Positions 9,856 to 16,748 are shown, counted from the stretch's first letter. The stretch: 28,010 bases of DNA from Pseudomonadota bacterium (GCA_023434265.1 JAEYTA010000092.1:1-28010); one strand, 5' to 3'. A program made the numbers and translations. Notes: generated by a model not told the origin, from the sequence alone.

Positions 9856-10650
9856 ATGACCGACACCACCAACGCCCAGCCCGGCGCCCTTTCCGGCAAC
9901 GTCCTGTTCTACGGCCAGCCCGAGCCGCTCTCGGCCGAGGCCCACGGCAAGCTCGGCGTCAACGCGGTCGACAAGCCCTACGCCTTCGTCGGCCAGACCA
10001 ACCTGGTGCCCCTGACGGTCACCGAATTCGCTCCGGCGGCCCTATCGTTCCCGGTCATCTTCGTCGGCGAGGGCCGGCAGCCGGTGGCGGTGATGGGCCT
10101 GCGTCCGGGCGAGAACCTTTACGTCAGCCCCGAGGGCGACTTCCGTCCCGAAGCCTATATCCCGGCCTATGTCCGCCGCTATCCGTTCGTCTTCGCCAAC
10201 GACGACGCCCAGAAGCGCCTGATCCTGTGCGTCGACCGCGCCGCGCCGTTCATCAGCGAAGGCGGCGCGACGCCGCTGTTCGAGAACGGCCAGCCGTCGG
10301 CCTACACCCAGCAGGCCATGGAGTTCTGCAACAACTTCGAACAGGAGCGGCAGCGCACGGACTCGTTCGTCCAGCTGCTCAAGGATCTCGACCTGCTGGA
10401 CACGCGCGAGGCCACCTTCACCCCGCGCAACCCCGACGGCACGCCGGCCCCGGCCCAGAAGCTGGCCGACTACTACGCCGTTTCCGAGGACAAGCTGAAG
10501 GCCTTGCCGGCCGAGAAGCTGGCCGAACTGCGCGACAACGGCGCCCTGGGCCAGATCTACGCCCACCTGGTGTCGCTGCTGGGCTGGGACCGGCTGATCG
10601 CCATGGCCTTCCAGCGCGCCGCGGCCCAGCCGGCGGCGGCGAACGCCTAA
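9856..10650 (+). CDS. SapC family protein
   Basis: A 264-residue protein of the SapC family, named after a gene of the Campylobacter fetus surface-layer locus and common in Caulobacterales. Family hallmarks seen: an N-terminal block with FVGQTNLVPLTVTEF, a central stretch with FPVIFVGEG, IPAYVRRYPF and LCVDRAAPFI, and a helical C-terminal part. No signal peptide or membrane segment is visible, so it probably acts in the cytoplasm. The biochemical role of the family is not established, and no S-layer or secretion genes lie here. The ATG at 9856 lacks an obvious Shine-Dalgarno. The gene is followed by a nested hairpin and terminator. Confidence 0.88.
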   Translation: MTDTTNAQPGALSGNVLFYGQPEPLSAEAHGKLGVNAVDKPYAFVGQTNLVPLTVTEFAPAALSFPVIFVGEGRQPVAVMGLRPGENLYVSPEGDFRPEAYIPAYVRRYPFVFANDDAQKRLILCVDRAAPFISEGGATPLFENGQPSAYTQQAMEFCNNFEQERQRTDSFVQLLKDLDLLDTREATFTPRNPDGTPAPAQKLADYYAVSEDKLKALPAEKLAELRDNGALGQIYAHLVSLLGWDRLIAMAFQRAAAQPAAANA

Positions 10651-10652
10651 GA

Positions 10653-10774
10653 GTGGCCCGCGGCTGGTGGCCCGTGGCCCGTCGCGCCACGGCCTCTGCC
10701 CGATAATGAACCCCGCCCGGCGCACCCGGGCGGGGTTTTTCGTTACGGGTCACGGGCCACTGGCCACGGGCCAC
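10653..10774. repeat. 30-bp imperfect inverted repeat enclosing a terminator
   Basis: The arm 10653-10682 and the reverse complement of 10745-10774 agree at 26 of 30 positions. Both arms are built from the phrase GTGGCCCGTGG. In plus-strand RNA three of the four differences are G-U wobbles and one is C-A. The intrinsic terminator at 10709-10740 sits in the loop. The element fills the gap between the convergent SapC and MaoC-like genes. Confidence 0.75.
10709..10740 (+). terminator. Intrinsic terminator after the SapC-family gene
   Basis: CCCCGCCCGG (10711-10720), a 5-nt loop, CCGGGCGGGG (10726-10735), then TTTTT. The flanking AA/TT extends the stem. It is a strong rho-independent terminator for the plus strand and may also slow the convergent transcript. 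Confidence 0.9.
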
Positions 10775-10788
10775 GGCGGCGTGGCCGC

Positions 10789-11196
10789 CTACCGGCGCGC
10801 CAGCAGCGACCGGGTCAGGCAGGAGAAGACCAGCCGGCCCGCCTCGTCGAGCAGGTCGTGCTGGGCGATGACGATGCCCTTGGCGTCGCCGACCGGGTCC
10901 TTGCCCATGATGGTCATGCGGCCGCGCATCAGCTCGCCGGCCGGCGGATTGCGCTGGAACCGCAGGCCGTCGACGGCCAGCACCTTGGACTGGGCCCAGC
11001 CGGAGGACTTGTCGGCGAACAGCCGGCTCCACAGGGCGTAGACCATGGCGTCGGGCGCGCCGTAGGCGACGTCCCAGCCCGGCAGGAAGCGCTCGACGAA
11101 GACGTCCAGCGCCGGCGCGTCGATGGCGCAGGCCCCCAGCGGCACCACCTCGCCCACGCCCAGATCTTCGAAGTGGACGTGCAGCGGTTCGCTCAT
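10789..11196 (-). CDS. MaoC-like hotdog-fold protein
   Basis: A 135-residue protein resembling MaoC-type acyl dehydratases. Seen: an N-terminal HFEDLGVGEVVPLG typical of the family entry strand, the central helix region, and a C-terminal strand pair (AKGIVIAQHDLLDEAGRLVFSCLTRSLL). The usual catalytic Asp/His of R-specific enoyl hydratases is not clearly in place (the helix reads FLPGWDVAYGAPDA), so the enzyme may be atypical or non-hydratase. The ATG lies 13 bp after the stop of the upstream oxidoreductase and the GAGGAG ribosome-binding site overlaps that stop, so the two genes form a coupled pair. Confidence 0.72.
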   Translation of the reverse strand: MSEPLHVHFEDLGVGEVVPLGACAIDAPALDVFVERFLPGWDVAYGAPDAMVYALWSRLFADKSSGWAQSKVLAVDGLRFQRNPPAGELMRGRMTIMGKDPVGDAKGIVIAQHDLLDEAGRLVFSCLTRSLLARR

Positions 11197-11209
11197 GCGC
11201 CGGGTCTCC

Positions 11210-12232
11210 TCAGGCGGCCGGTTCTTCCGACACCCGCACCAGCAGCTTGCCGTCGTGGTCGCCGGTGAACAAGCGATTCAGCGAGTCGAGCGCGCCTTCC
11301 AGACCGTCGTCGACGTGAACCTTCCACTGGATGCGGCCGTCGAGCACCATCGGAGCCATGCCGGCGACCATCTCCTTCGCCCGCGGAGCGTAGTCGAGCA
11401 CCAGGAAGCCCTGCAGGTTCAGCCGGTGGGTGATGATCCGGGCGAAGTTCGGCGAGGGCGGCATGCGGGTGGCATTGTAGGCCGAGATCAGGCCGCACAC
11501 GGCCATGCGGCCGTGCACCTTCAGGCGGTTGAACACCGCGATCATGATGTCGCCGCCGACGTTCTCGAAATTCATCTCGACCCCGTCCGGGGCCAGCCGG
11601 TCCAGCGCGTCGCCGACGTCCTCGTTCTTGTAGTCGACGGCGGCGTCGAAGCCGAGTTCCTCGGTCAGCCAGCGGCATTTGTCGGGACCGCCGGCGATGC
11701 CGATCACCCGCGCGCCGTGCGCCTTGGCCACCTGCCCCGCGATCGACCCGACCGCCCCGGCGGCGGCCGAGATCACCAGGGTTTCGCCCGGCTGCGGCTT
11801 CAGCACGTCGGTGACGCCGAACCAGGCGGTCATGCCCGTCATCCCCAGCACCGACATGTTGGCCGTCAGCGGCAGACCCGGCGCGCGGTGGACCCGGGAC
11901 GCCTCGCGCGCGGAGACCACGGCGTAGTCCGACCAGCCCCCGGCGGCGGTCGTCACCACCTCGCCGACGGCGAAGCGGTCCGAGCGGCTCGCCTCGACCA
12001 CGCCCAGGGTCAGGCCGCGCATTACCCCACCCAGCGGCACTGGCGGCAGGTAGCCCTCGGTGTCGTTCATCCAGGTGCGGTTGGTCGGGTCGAGCGACAG
12101 GTAGACGGTGCGGACCAGGATCTCGCCCTCGCCCGGCTCGGGGACGACCGCCTCGACCAGTTCGAGGTCGCCCGGCTTTATCAGGCCCATCGGCCGCTGG
12201 CGCAGCACCCACTGACGGTTGGTTCGGGCCAC
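11210..12232 (-). CDS. NADP-dependent MDR oxidoreductase (CurA / prostaglandin-reductase type)
   Basis: A 340-residue medium-chain dehydrogenase/reductase without catalytic zinc cysteines, of the group that reduces activated double bonds with NADPH. Seen: the family start NRQWVLRQRPMG, LDPTNRTWM, SAAAGAVGSIAGQVAK (Rossmann loop, about residues 157-163), MNFENVGGDI and LQGFLVLDYA. The start is GTG 12232: the ribosome-binding site GGAGG sits 6 bp before it and the family homology begins exactly there, although the frame stays open much further upstream. It is the first gene of a two-gene unit with the MaoC-like protein. The physiological substrate is unknown. Confidence 0.9.
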   Translation of the reverse strand: MARTNRQWVLRQRPMGLIKPGDLELVEAVVPEPGEGEILVRTVYLSLDPTNRTWMNDTEGYLPPVPLGGVMRGLTLGVVEASRSDRFAVGEVVTTAAGGWSDYAVVSAREASRVHRAPGLPLTANMSVLGMTGMTAWFGVTDVLKPQPGETLVISAAAGAVGSIAGQVAKAHGARVIGIAGGPDKCRWLTEELGFDAAVDYKNEDVGDALDRLAPDGVEMNFENVGGDIMIAVFNRLKVHGRMAVCGLISAYNATRMPPSPNFARIITHRLNLQGFLVLDYAPRAKEMVAGMAPMVLDGRIQWKVHVDDGLEGALDSLNRLFTGDHDGKLLVRVSEEPAA

Positions 12233-12300
12233 GGCGATCCTCCGGGTTTTCTTTGTGGACCCGCATAGTGGCGCGTGAGGTCGTTCTGTCCAGCCGCGAA

Positions 12301-12330
12301 ACAAAAAAGGCGGACCGTGAGGTCCGCCTT
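12301..12330 (-). terminator. Intrinsic terminator of the minus-strand small RNA
   Basis: On the minus strand, AAGGCGGACC, loop TCAC, GGTCCGCCTT, then an unbroken T-run. The T-run exists only in this direction, yet no protein gene precedes it on this strand for about 670 bp, which points to a short non-coding transcript. Confidence 0.88.
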
Positions 12331-12415
12331 CAGTGGCATCATCGAGAATGAGGTGCGGAGGCGACAGACCGGCTGTGGCCGGTCTCAAGTCGGGGGGGCG
12401 TCGCCGCCTCCGCAG
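12303..12415 (-). ncRNA. gsrN: Stress-induced small RNA, probable GsrN homologue
   Basis: A transcript of about 113 nt is predicted from an exact EcfG-type promoter (12446-12422) to an intrinsic terminator (12303). Near the 5' end TGCGGAGGCG (12414-12405) pairs perfectly with CGCCTCCGCA (12363-12354). Inside lies a run of seven C (12398-12392) that is not obviously paired, then an 8-bp hairpin AGACCGGC/GCCGGTCT with a CACA loop (12385-12366), and last the terminator hairpin. In Caulobacter, GsrN is a sigma-T-dependent sRNA of similar size whose exposed C-rich loop binds katG mRNA and gives oxidative stress protection. Promoter, size, C-run and location beside phyR all agree. The homology is inferred from architecture, not from an alignment. 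Confidence 0.7.
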
Positions 12416-12421
12416 CGAGAT

Positions 12422-12446
12422 AACGGGGCGCCCTGCCGCGGGTTCC
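12422..12446 (-). promoter_or_regulatory. EcfG/SigT-type promoter of the small RNA
   Basis: On the minus strand GGAAC (12446-12442), 16 bp, CGTT (12425-12422). This is an exact match to the GGAAC-N16/17-CGTT consensus of alphaproteobacterial EcfG sigma factors. Transcription should start near 12415. Confidence 0.88.
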
Positions 12447-12484
12447 GGCCTTCGCACGATTTTTTTCGCCCGGACGGCGAAGCC

Positions 12485-12509
12485 GGAACGGCGACGCTCG
12501 CGGCCCGTT
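12485..12509 (+). promoter_or_regulatory. EcfG/SigT-type promoter of the membrane protein gene
   Basis: GGAAC (12485-12489), 16 bp, CGTT (12506-12509), an exact consensus match. It lies 38 bp upstream of the ATG at 12548 and is divergent from the small RNA promoter, with 38 bp between the two -35 elements. Confidence 0.88.
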
Positions 12510-12547
12510 TCGAAAGCCACAGGAAAACCGAGCCGGGAGGCGATCCC

Positions 12548-12934
12548 ATGACCCACGAATCTCCGCACGACCATTCCGCCGACGCCGTCCACGAAGGCCG
12601 CCCGGTCGAGGCCCAGTACGTCCGGCAGGGCCGCGGCGGAAAGCGCATCATGATGGTGCTGTTCGGCGGCCTCGCCCTGGTCGTGGTCGCCTTCGCGGTG
12701 ATCTGGCTCGCCTCGTCCGGACGACTGGCGCAGACCAACGCCAACGACGGCGACCAGCCTGTCGACGCCGCGGCCTTCCAGGGCGACGCGGCCCGCGACA
12801 TTCCCGCGGCGGACGCCCCGACCACCGCGACCGGCGAACCGACCTCGCCGCCGACCGGCGAGGCGCCCAACGTCAACGCGCCGACCGTCCCCGCCGACCG
12901 TCCCGCGACCCCGGTCGAGGGCCAGCCCCAGTAG
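12548..12934 (+). CDS. Single-pass membrane protein of unknown function, predicted stress regulon member
   Basis: A 128-residue protein that I do not recognise by family. Seen: a hydrophilic, His-rich N-terminus (MTHESPHDHSADAVHEG), a basic patch (RQGRGGKR) just before one strong transmembrane helix (about residues 34-56), and a tail of about 70 residues rich in Pro, Thr, Ala and Asp. By the positive-inside rule the basic N-terminus stays in the cytoplasm and the tail lies in the periplasm. GGGAGG precedes the ATG at good spacing. An exact EcfG-type promoter is 38 bp upstream, and phyR converges on it, so a role in the general stress response is likely but inferred. It ends at a symmetrical hairpin shared with phyR. 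Confidence 0.82.
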   Translation: MTHESPHDHSADAVHEGRPVEAQYVRQGRGGKRIMMVLFGGLALVVVAFAVIWLASSGRLAQTNANDGDQPVDAAAFQGDAARDIPAADAPTTATGEPTSPPTGEAPNVNAPTVPADRPATPVEGQPQ

Positions 12935-12947
12935 CCGCATACCAAAC

Positions 12948-12971
12948 GGCCCCGGTCGCGAGACCGGGGCC
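12948..12971. terminator. Shared hairpin between convergent genes
   Basis: A perfect 10-bp stem, GGCCCCGGTC and GACCGGGGCC, with a GCGA loop lies between the stop of the membrane protein and the stop of phyR. On the minus strand it is followed by GTTTGG, so it may serve both directions. Confidence 0.7.
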
Positions 12972-13003
12972 GATGGGTTTCAACCGACGCAGTCGGGTGC
13001 GAC

Positions 13004-13798
13004 TCAGGCCGCTTCCTTCTGCCGCGACGGATGGAAGAACAGCGCCTGGCTGATCGCCGCCTTCACCGTCTCCGGCTGGAAAGGCTTGGTGATCAGGAAG
13101 GTCGGCTCCGGCCGCTCGCCGGTCAGCAGGCGCTCCGGGAAGGCGGTGATGAAGATCACCGGCACGTCGATCCGCTTGAGGATGTCCTTGACCGCGTCGA
13201 TGCCCGACGAGCCGTCGGCCAGCTGGATGTCGGCCAGCACCAGGCCGGGGCGGTGGCGGGCGACGGCGTCCACCGCCTCGTCGTGGGTGGTGGCCGTGCC
13301 GGTGACGCGATGGCCGAGTTCCTTCACCAGGCTCTCGATGTCGGCCGAGATGATGGCCTCGTCCTCGATGATCAGCACGTCGGTCGCCAGTTCGGCGTCG
13401 ATGTCGGACTGGGCCTCGCCGATCAGGCGCTCGACGTCCTGGGCGTCGGCGTCGAGAATCTGGGCCGCCTCGGAGGGGGTGAAGCCTTCCAGCGCGGTCA
13501 GCAGGAAGGCCTGACGCGAGCGCGGGGCGATCCGCATCAGTCGGTTGGAGGGGTCATCGCGGACGTCCAGGCCGCTCTGGTCCTCCAGCTGGGCGCCGGT
13601 CGAGGCCCAGATGGCGTGGAACACGTGATAGAGGGCGACCCGCGGGGTCATGTCGGCCGGAAGCTGGCGTTCTCCGGCGGCGAGAGCCTCGAGCGCGACC
13701 CTGACATAGTTGTCGCCGGTCGTCTGATCGCCGGTCAGCGCACGGGCGTAACGGCGGACATAGGGAAGGTGCGGCGCAAGGCGTGCCAGCAGGCTCAT
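13004..13798 (-). CDS. phyR: General stress response anti-anti-sigma regulator PhyR
   Basis: A 264-residue response regulator of the PhyR type: an N-terminal sigma-like domain (about residues 1-135) and a C-terminal receiver (about 140-260). When phosphorylated, PhyR exposes the sigma-like domain, which captures NepR and frees the sigma factor. Seen: receiver acid pair E145/D146 (IIEDEA), phosphoacceptor D190 in VLADIQLADG, T218 in the FITAF segment that in this group replaces the usual arrangement, and K238 in ITKPF. The gene is divergent from nepR-sigT-phyK, and an exact EcfG-type promoter sits 61 bp upstream, so it is probably under positive feedback. Confidence 0.97.
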   Translation of the reverse strand: MSLLARLAPHLPYVRRYARALTGDQTTGDNYVRVALEALAAGERQLPADMTPRVALYHVFHAIWASTGAQLEDQSGLDVRDDPSNRLMRIAPRSRQAFLLTALEGFTPSEAAQILDADAQDVERLIGEAQSDIDAELATDVLIIEDEAIISADIESLVKELGHRVTGTATTHDEAVDAVARHRPGLVLADIQLADGSSGIDAVKDILKRIDVPVIFITAFPERLLTGERPEPTFLITKPFQPETVKAAISQALFFHPSRQKEAA

Positions 13799-13858
13799 AC
13801 GAAAAGTCCCCGACAGATGAATCCGGTCTCCGGAAGCGAGACCGCAGCAGTCCCGGTC

Positions 13859-13883
13859 AACGTATCAAATACGCCACGGTTCC
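13859..13883 (-). promoter_or_regulatory. EcfG/SigT-type promoter of phyR
   Basis: On the minus strand GGAAC (13883-13879), 16 bp, CGTT (13862-13859), an exact consensus match upstream of phyR. Confidence 0.9.
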
Positions 13884-13925
13884 AGTCCGTCACGGAAAGC
13901 TTCAGCATATTTTGCAAAGGGTGCA

Positions 13926-13950
13926 GGAACCGTCGGCAGGGGCTGGCGTT
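13926..13950 (+). promoter_or_regulatory. EcfG/SigT-type promoter of nepR-sigT-phyK
   Basis: GGAAC (13926-13930), 16 bp, CGTT (13947-13950), exact, 42 bp before the nepR ATG. It implies autoregulation of the sigma factor operon. Confidence 0.9.
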
Positions 13951-13992
13951 TCCGGCCTTACCAACAGCGTCAGGGTGGCGACCGTTTTCTCA

Positions 13993-14187
13993 ATGACAGA
14001 CAATTCAAACCCCCCCGGCAAGCCGCCCAAGGGCGCTGGCCTGGAGGAGGCGCGCCTTCGCCAGCAGGCGATCGGCGTCAAGCTGCGGCATATGTTCGAC
14101 GAGGTCGTGAACGAGCCCGTGCCGGACGAGTTCCTCGAAATCCTCCGGCGCGCGGACAAGCGCTCGACCGGCGAGGGTGGCGCATGA
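13993..14187 (+). CDS. nepR: Anti-sigma factor NepR
   Basis: A 64-residue protein. NepR holds the EcfG sigma factor inactive until phosphorylated PhyR takes it away. Seen: the two short helices of the family, IGVKLRHMFDEVVNEPVPDEFLEILRRAD, where the segment from LRHMFDEVV to PVPDEF is the diagnostic core; the ends are disordered (PPGKPPKG at the N-terminus). ATG 13993 is chosen because it starts just before the conserved core and 42 bp after the EcfG-type promoter; the frame is open further upstream but would run into the promoters. The stop overlaps the sigT start (ATGA), so the anti-sigma and sigma factors are translationally coupled. Confidence 0.95.
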   Translation: MTDNSNPPGKPPKGAGLEEARLRQQAIGVKLRHMFDEVVNEPVPDEFLEILRRADKRSTGEGGA

Positions 14188-14792
14188 GCGGTGCGTCCAA
14201 CCCGCCGCCCAAGCCGCCTTCCGCCGACGATGACGCCTTCAAGAAGGAGCTCGTGGCGCTAATTCCGCATCTGCGGGCCTTCGCGCGCACCCTGACCGGC
14301 GATCCGACGGCGGCCGACGACCTGGCCCAGGACGCCATGATGAAGGCGTGGGACGCCCGCGCCAGCTATCAGATGGGCACCAACATGAAGGCCTGGACCT
14401 TCATGATCCTGCGCAACCAGTTCTATTCGGAGAAGCGCCGCTCGTGGCGCCAGTCGCAGCTGGATCAGGAAGCCGCCGAGCGCACCCTGGTCGCCGTCGA
14501 CGATCCGGAATCGCCGGTCGCGCTCGACGAACTTCGTCTGGCCCTCGCCACCCTGCCGGAAGAGCAGCGCGAGGCGCTGATCCTCGTCGGCGCCGGCGGC
14601 TTCGCCTACGAGGAGGCGGCCGAAATCTGCCAGTGCGCGGTCGGCACGGTGAAAAGCCGGGTCTCCCGCGCCCGCAAGGCCCTGCAGGCCACGCTCGAGA
14701 AGGGGGGCTACGCCCGCGACGGCCGCGCCGCCGGCGACGCCATGCGCTCCATCCTCGCCGATGCCGATCGCCTGAGCAGCGTTCGGGACTGA
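14184..14792 (+). CDS. sigT: General stress response ECF sigma factor (EcfG/SigT)
   Basis: A 202-residue ECF sigma factor. It directs RNA polymerase to GGAAC-N16-CGTT promoters under stress. Seen: region 2 (about residues 24-88, LIPHLRAFARTLTGDPTAADDLAQDAMMKAW and the following MKAWTFMILRNQFYSEKRR) and region 4 (about 116-170, LPEEQREALILVGAGGFAYEEAAEICQCAVGTVKSRVSRARKAL). The GTVKSRVSRAR helix reads the -35 element. The start overlaps the nepR stop by 4 bp. Five exact target promoters lie within this window, including the one for its own operon. The name sigT follows Caulobacter; ecfG is the general name. Confidence 0.96.
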   Translation: MSGASNPPPKPPSADDDAFKKELVALIPHLRAFARTLTGDPTAADDLAQDAMMKAWDARASYQMGTNMKAWTFMILRNQFYSEKRRSWRQSQLDQEAAERTLVAVDDPESPVALDELRLALATLPEEQREALILVGAGGFAYEEAAEICQCAVGTVKSRVSRARKALQATLEKGGYARDGRAAGDAMRSILADADRLSSVRD

Positions 14793-14796
14793 GTCG

Positions 14797-16569
14797 GTGG
14801 TCCGGCTCGGACGCACGTTCGGCCGGGGACTCGCCCGGCCGGGACTCCAGGGCATCCGGTTCCGCCTCGGCGTCGCCATGGCCGGCGCCCTGCTGCCGAT
14901 CATCCTGCTCGGCGCCGTGCAGGCCCAGTCGCAGTTCCGCGAACAGGACCTCGAGCGCCGCACCGACCTGCAGCTGGCGGCCGAACGCACGGCCGCCCGC
15001 GCCAAGTCCAGGCTCGACAGCGCCGGCGTCCTCTTGCAGGCGCTTCGTCCCGAGGCGCTGGAGGTGTTCTGCGAGCCGCGCCTGACCGCGCTCGTCGAGC
15101 AGCTGGACGGGGTGGTCGAGGGACTGGCGCGGGTGACGCCCACCGGCGAAACCGTCTGCGCCTCGGAGGGCCTGTCCCGATCGCCGCCGCAATGGCTGGC
15201 CGGGAGCCGCACCGGGCCCTGGTTCCAGCGCCTGCGCGCGGGGGAAAGCACGGTGCTGGCCCGCGCCCCCGCCGCGCCCGGCCAGCCTCCCGCCCTCATT
15301 GTCGCCCTGCGCCTGGAACGGCCGCTCGGCGCCTTCGACGGGGCCATGGTGGCCCTCATCCCGCTGTCGGCCCTGCAGCCGGACGTCGCCGACCCGGCCC
15401 TGCCCGAAGGATCGGAAGCGGCGCTCACCGACGCCGCCGGGGCGCTCCTCATCGCCACCGACCGCGACGCCTTCGCCCTGACCGGCGACCAGCGGCTGGC
15501 CGGCTGGGTGCAACGGGCCCGGGACAGCGGCTCTGCGGTGTTCGAGGCCCATACCGAGGGCGGCGACCGCGTCTTCGCCGGCGCGGCGCTGGCGGGCCGG
15601 GACGTCTACGCCTTGCTGTCAGCGCCCTCGCCCGGCCTGCTGTCGTGGGCCCGACTGAACCCGGTCGGCCTGCTGCTGCTGCCGCTGGCGGCCTGGCTCG
15701 CCGCCTTCGCCATGGTCATGCTGGTCAGCGAGCGGGTCATCGTGCGCTGGCTCGACTATCTGGAACGGGTGGCCGCCATCTACGCTCGCGGCCGCTTCAC
15801 CGTGCGGCCGGTGCAGGCGATCAACGCGCCGTCGGAAATCCGCGTGCTGGCCCGCACCCTCGACGAACTGGCCGAGAACATCACCACCCGCGACGCCGCC
15901 CTGATGGCCTCGCTGGAGGAGAAGGACGCCCTGATGCGCGAGATCCATCACCGGGTGAAGAACAACCTGCAGATCATCTCGTCCCTGCTGTCGATGCAGC
16001 AACGGGCCCTGAAGGACGCCCCGGCCAAGGCGGCGGTGGGCGACACCCGGCAGCGCATCGCCGCGCTCGCCCTGATCTACCGCACCCTCTACCAGAGCGA
16101 CGACCTGCGCTACGCCGACGCCCGGGTCTTCCTGACCGAACTGGTCGGCCAGCTGGTCGCCGGCGACACGGGTCGGGGCCACCTCGTCACCTCCTCGGTC
16201 GAGGCAGATTCCCTCGTCGTCGACCCGGACAAGCTGGCGCCCCTGGCCCTGTGGCTCGTCGAGGCGGTGACCAACGCCCAGAAGCACGCCTTCGCGGCGC
16301 AGGGCGGCGATCTGAAGGTGCGCTTCCGGGTGGAGGGCGACGTCAGCGTGCTGGAGGTCGAGGACAACGGCCCCGGGGTCAGCGAGAGCGTGCGGGCCGG
16401 GGTCGGACGCACCCTCATGGGCGCCTTCGCCAAGCAGCTGCGCGGCGAGGTCGACATGCTGCCGGCGCCGGGGGGCGGGACCATCGCCCGGATGACCTTC
16501 GCCACGCCGGAGGCCGTGGTCCCCGTCGACCCCGCCGACCTTGGAACCGGGGCGACGGGACGACGTTGA
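14797..16569 (+). CDS. phyK: Membrane sensor histidine kinase of the PhyK type (HisKA_2)
   Basis: A 590-residue sensor kinase expected to phosphorylate PhyR. Seen: TM1 (about residues 22-42), a periplasmic sensor domain (43-285), TM2 (288-311), a HAMP-like linker (312-365), the HisKA_2 box EIHHRVKNNLQ with the likely phosphoacceptor H385, the N-box around N493 (LWLVEAVTNAQKHAF), and VEDNGPG. The sensor domain has two cysteines (C92 and C121); a periplasmic cysteine is reported to matter for Caulobacter PhyK. GTG 14797, 4 bp after the sigT stop, is preferred because it keeps TM1 and its basic flank whole; ATG 14878 would cut into TM1. The last 27 bp contain the promoter of the next gene. Confidence 0.93.
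   Translation: MVRLGRTFGRGLARPGLQGIRFRLGVAMAGALLPIILLGAVQAQSQFREQDLERRTDLQLAAERTAARAKSRLDSAGVLLQALRPEALEVFCEPRLTALVEQLDGVVEGLARVTPTGETVCASEGLSRSPPQWLAGSRTGPWFQRLRAGESTVLARAPAAPGQPPALIVALRLERPLGAFDGAMVALIPLSALQPDVADPALPEGSEAALTDAAGALLIATDRDAFALTGDQRLAGWVQRARDSGSAVFEAHTEGGDRVFAGAALAGRDVYALLSAPSPGLLSWARLNPVGLLLLPLAAWLAAFAMVMLVSERVIVRWLDYLERVAAIYARGRFTVRPVQAINAPSEIRVLARTLDELAENITTRDAALMASLEEKDALMREIHHRVKNNLQIISSLLSMQQRALKDAPAKAAVGDTRQRIAALALIYRTLYQSDDLRYADARVFLTELVGQLVAGDTGRGHLVTSSVEADSLVVDPDKLAPLALWLVEAVTNAQKHAFAAQGGDLKVRFRVEGDVSVLEVEDNGPGVSESVRAGVGRTLMGAFAKQLRGEVDMLPAPGGGTIARMTFATPEAVVPVDPADLGTGATGRR
16543..16567 (+). promoter_or_regulatory. EcfG/SigT-type promoter of the entericidin-like gene
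   Basis: GGAAC (16543-16547), 16 bp, CGTT (16564-16567), exact. It lies inside the last codons of phyK and 43 bp before the ATG at 16611. Confidence 0.87.
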
Positions 16570-16610
16570 TTGGCCAGACGCCGCCTCCCCGGCCCCTCTG
16601 GAGTTTCAAC

Positions 16611-16748
16611 ATGCGCAAGGTCTTCGTCCTGATCGCCGCCGCCGCGGCCCTGACCACCGCGGCCTGCAACACGATCTCGGGCGTCGGTCGCGACGCCTCG
16701 GCCGCCGGCGACGCCGTCACCGACGCCGCGGAAGACGCCAAGAACTGA
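16611..16748 (+). CDS. Entericidin A/B-family small lipoprotein
   Basis: A 45-residue protein with the entericidin pattern: a short basic start (MRK), a hydrophobic signal segment (VFVLIAAAAALTTAA), the lipobox cysteine C19, then CNTISGVGRDASAAGDAVTDAAEDAKN. The family consists of small cell-envelope lipoproteins; in Escherichia coli entericidin B is induced by stress and stationary phase. The lipobox has Thr at -3 where Leu is usual, which is tolerated in this family. GGAG lies 11 bp before the ATG. Its exact EcfG-type promoter and position directly after phyK make it a likely general stress response output. A strong hairpin ends the unit. Confidence 0.88.
   Translation: MRKVFVLIAAAAALTTAACNTISGVGRDASAAGDAVTDAAEDAKN

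Noticed and set aside
12233..12940. N-terminal extension of the MDR oxidoreductase frame up to 12940
   Set aside because: It would run through the small RNA, its terminator and two promoters; a GTG with GGAGG at 12232 fits the family start.
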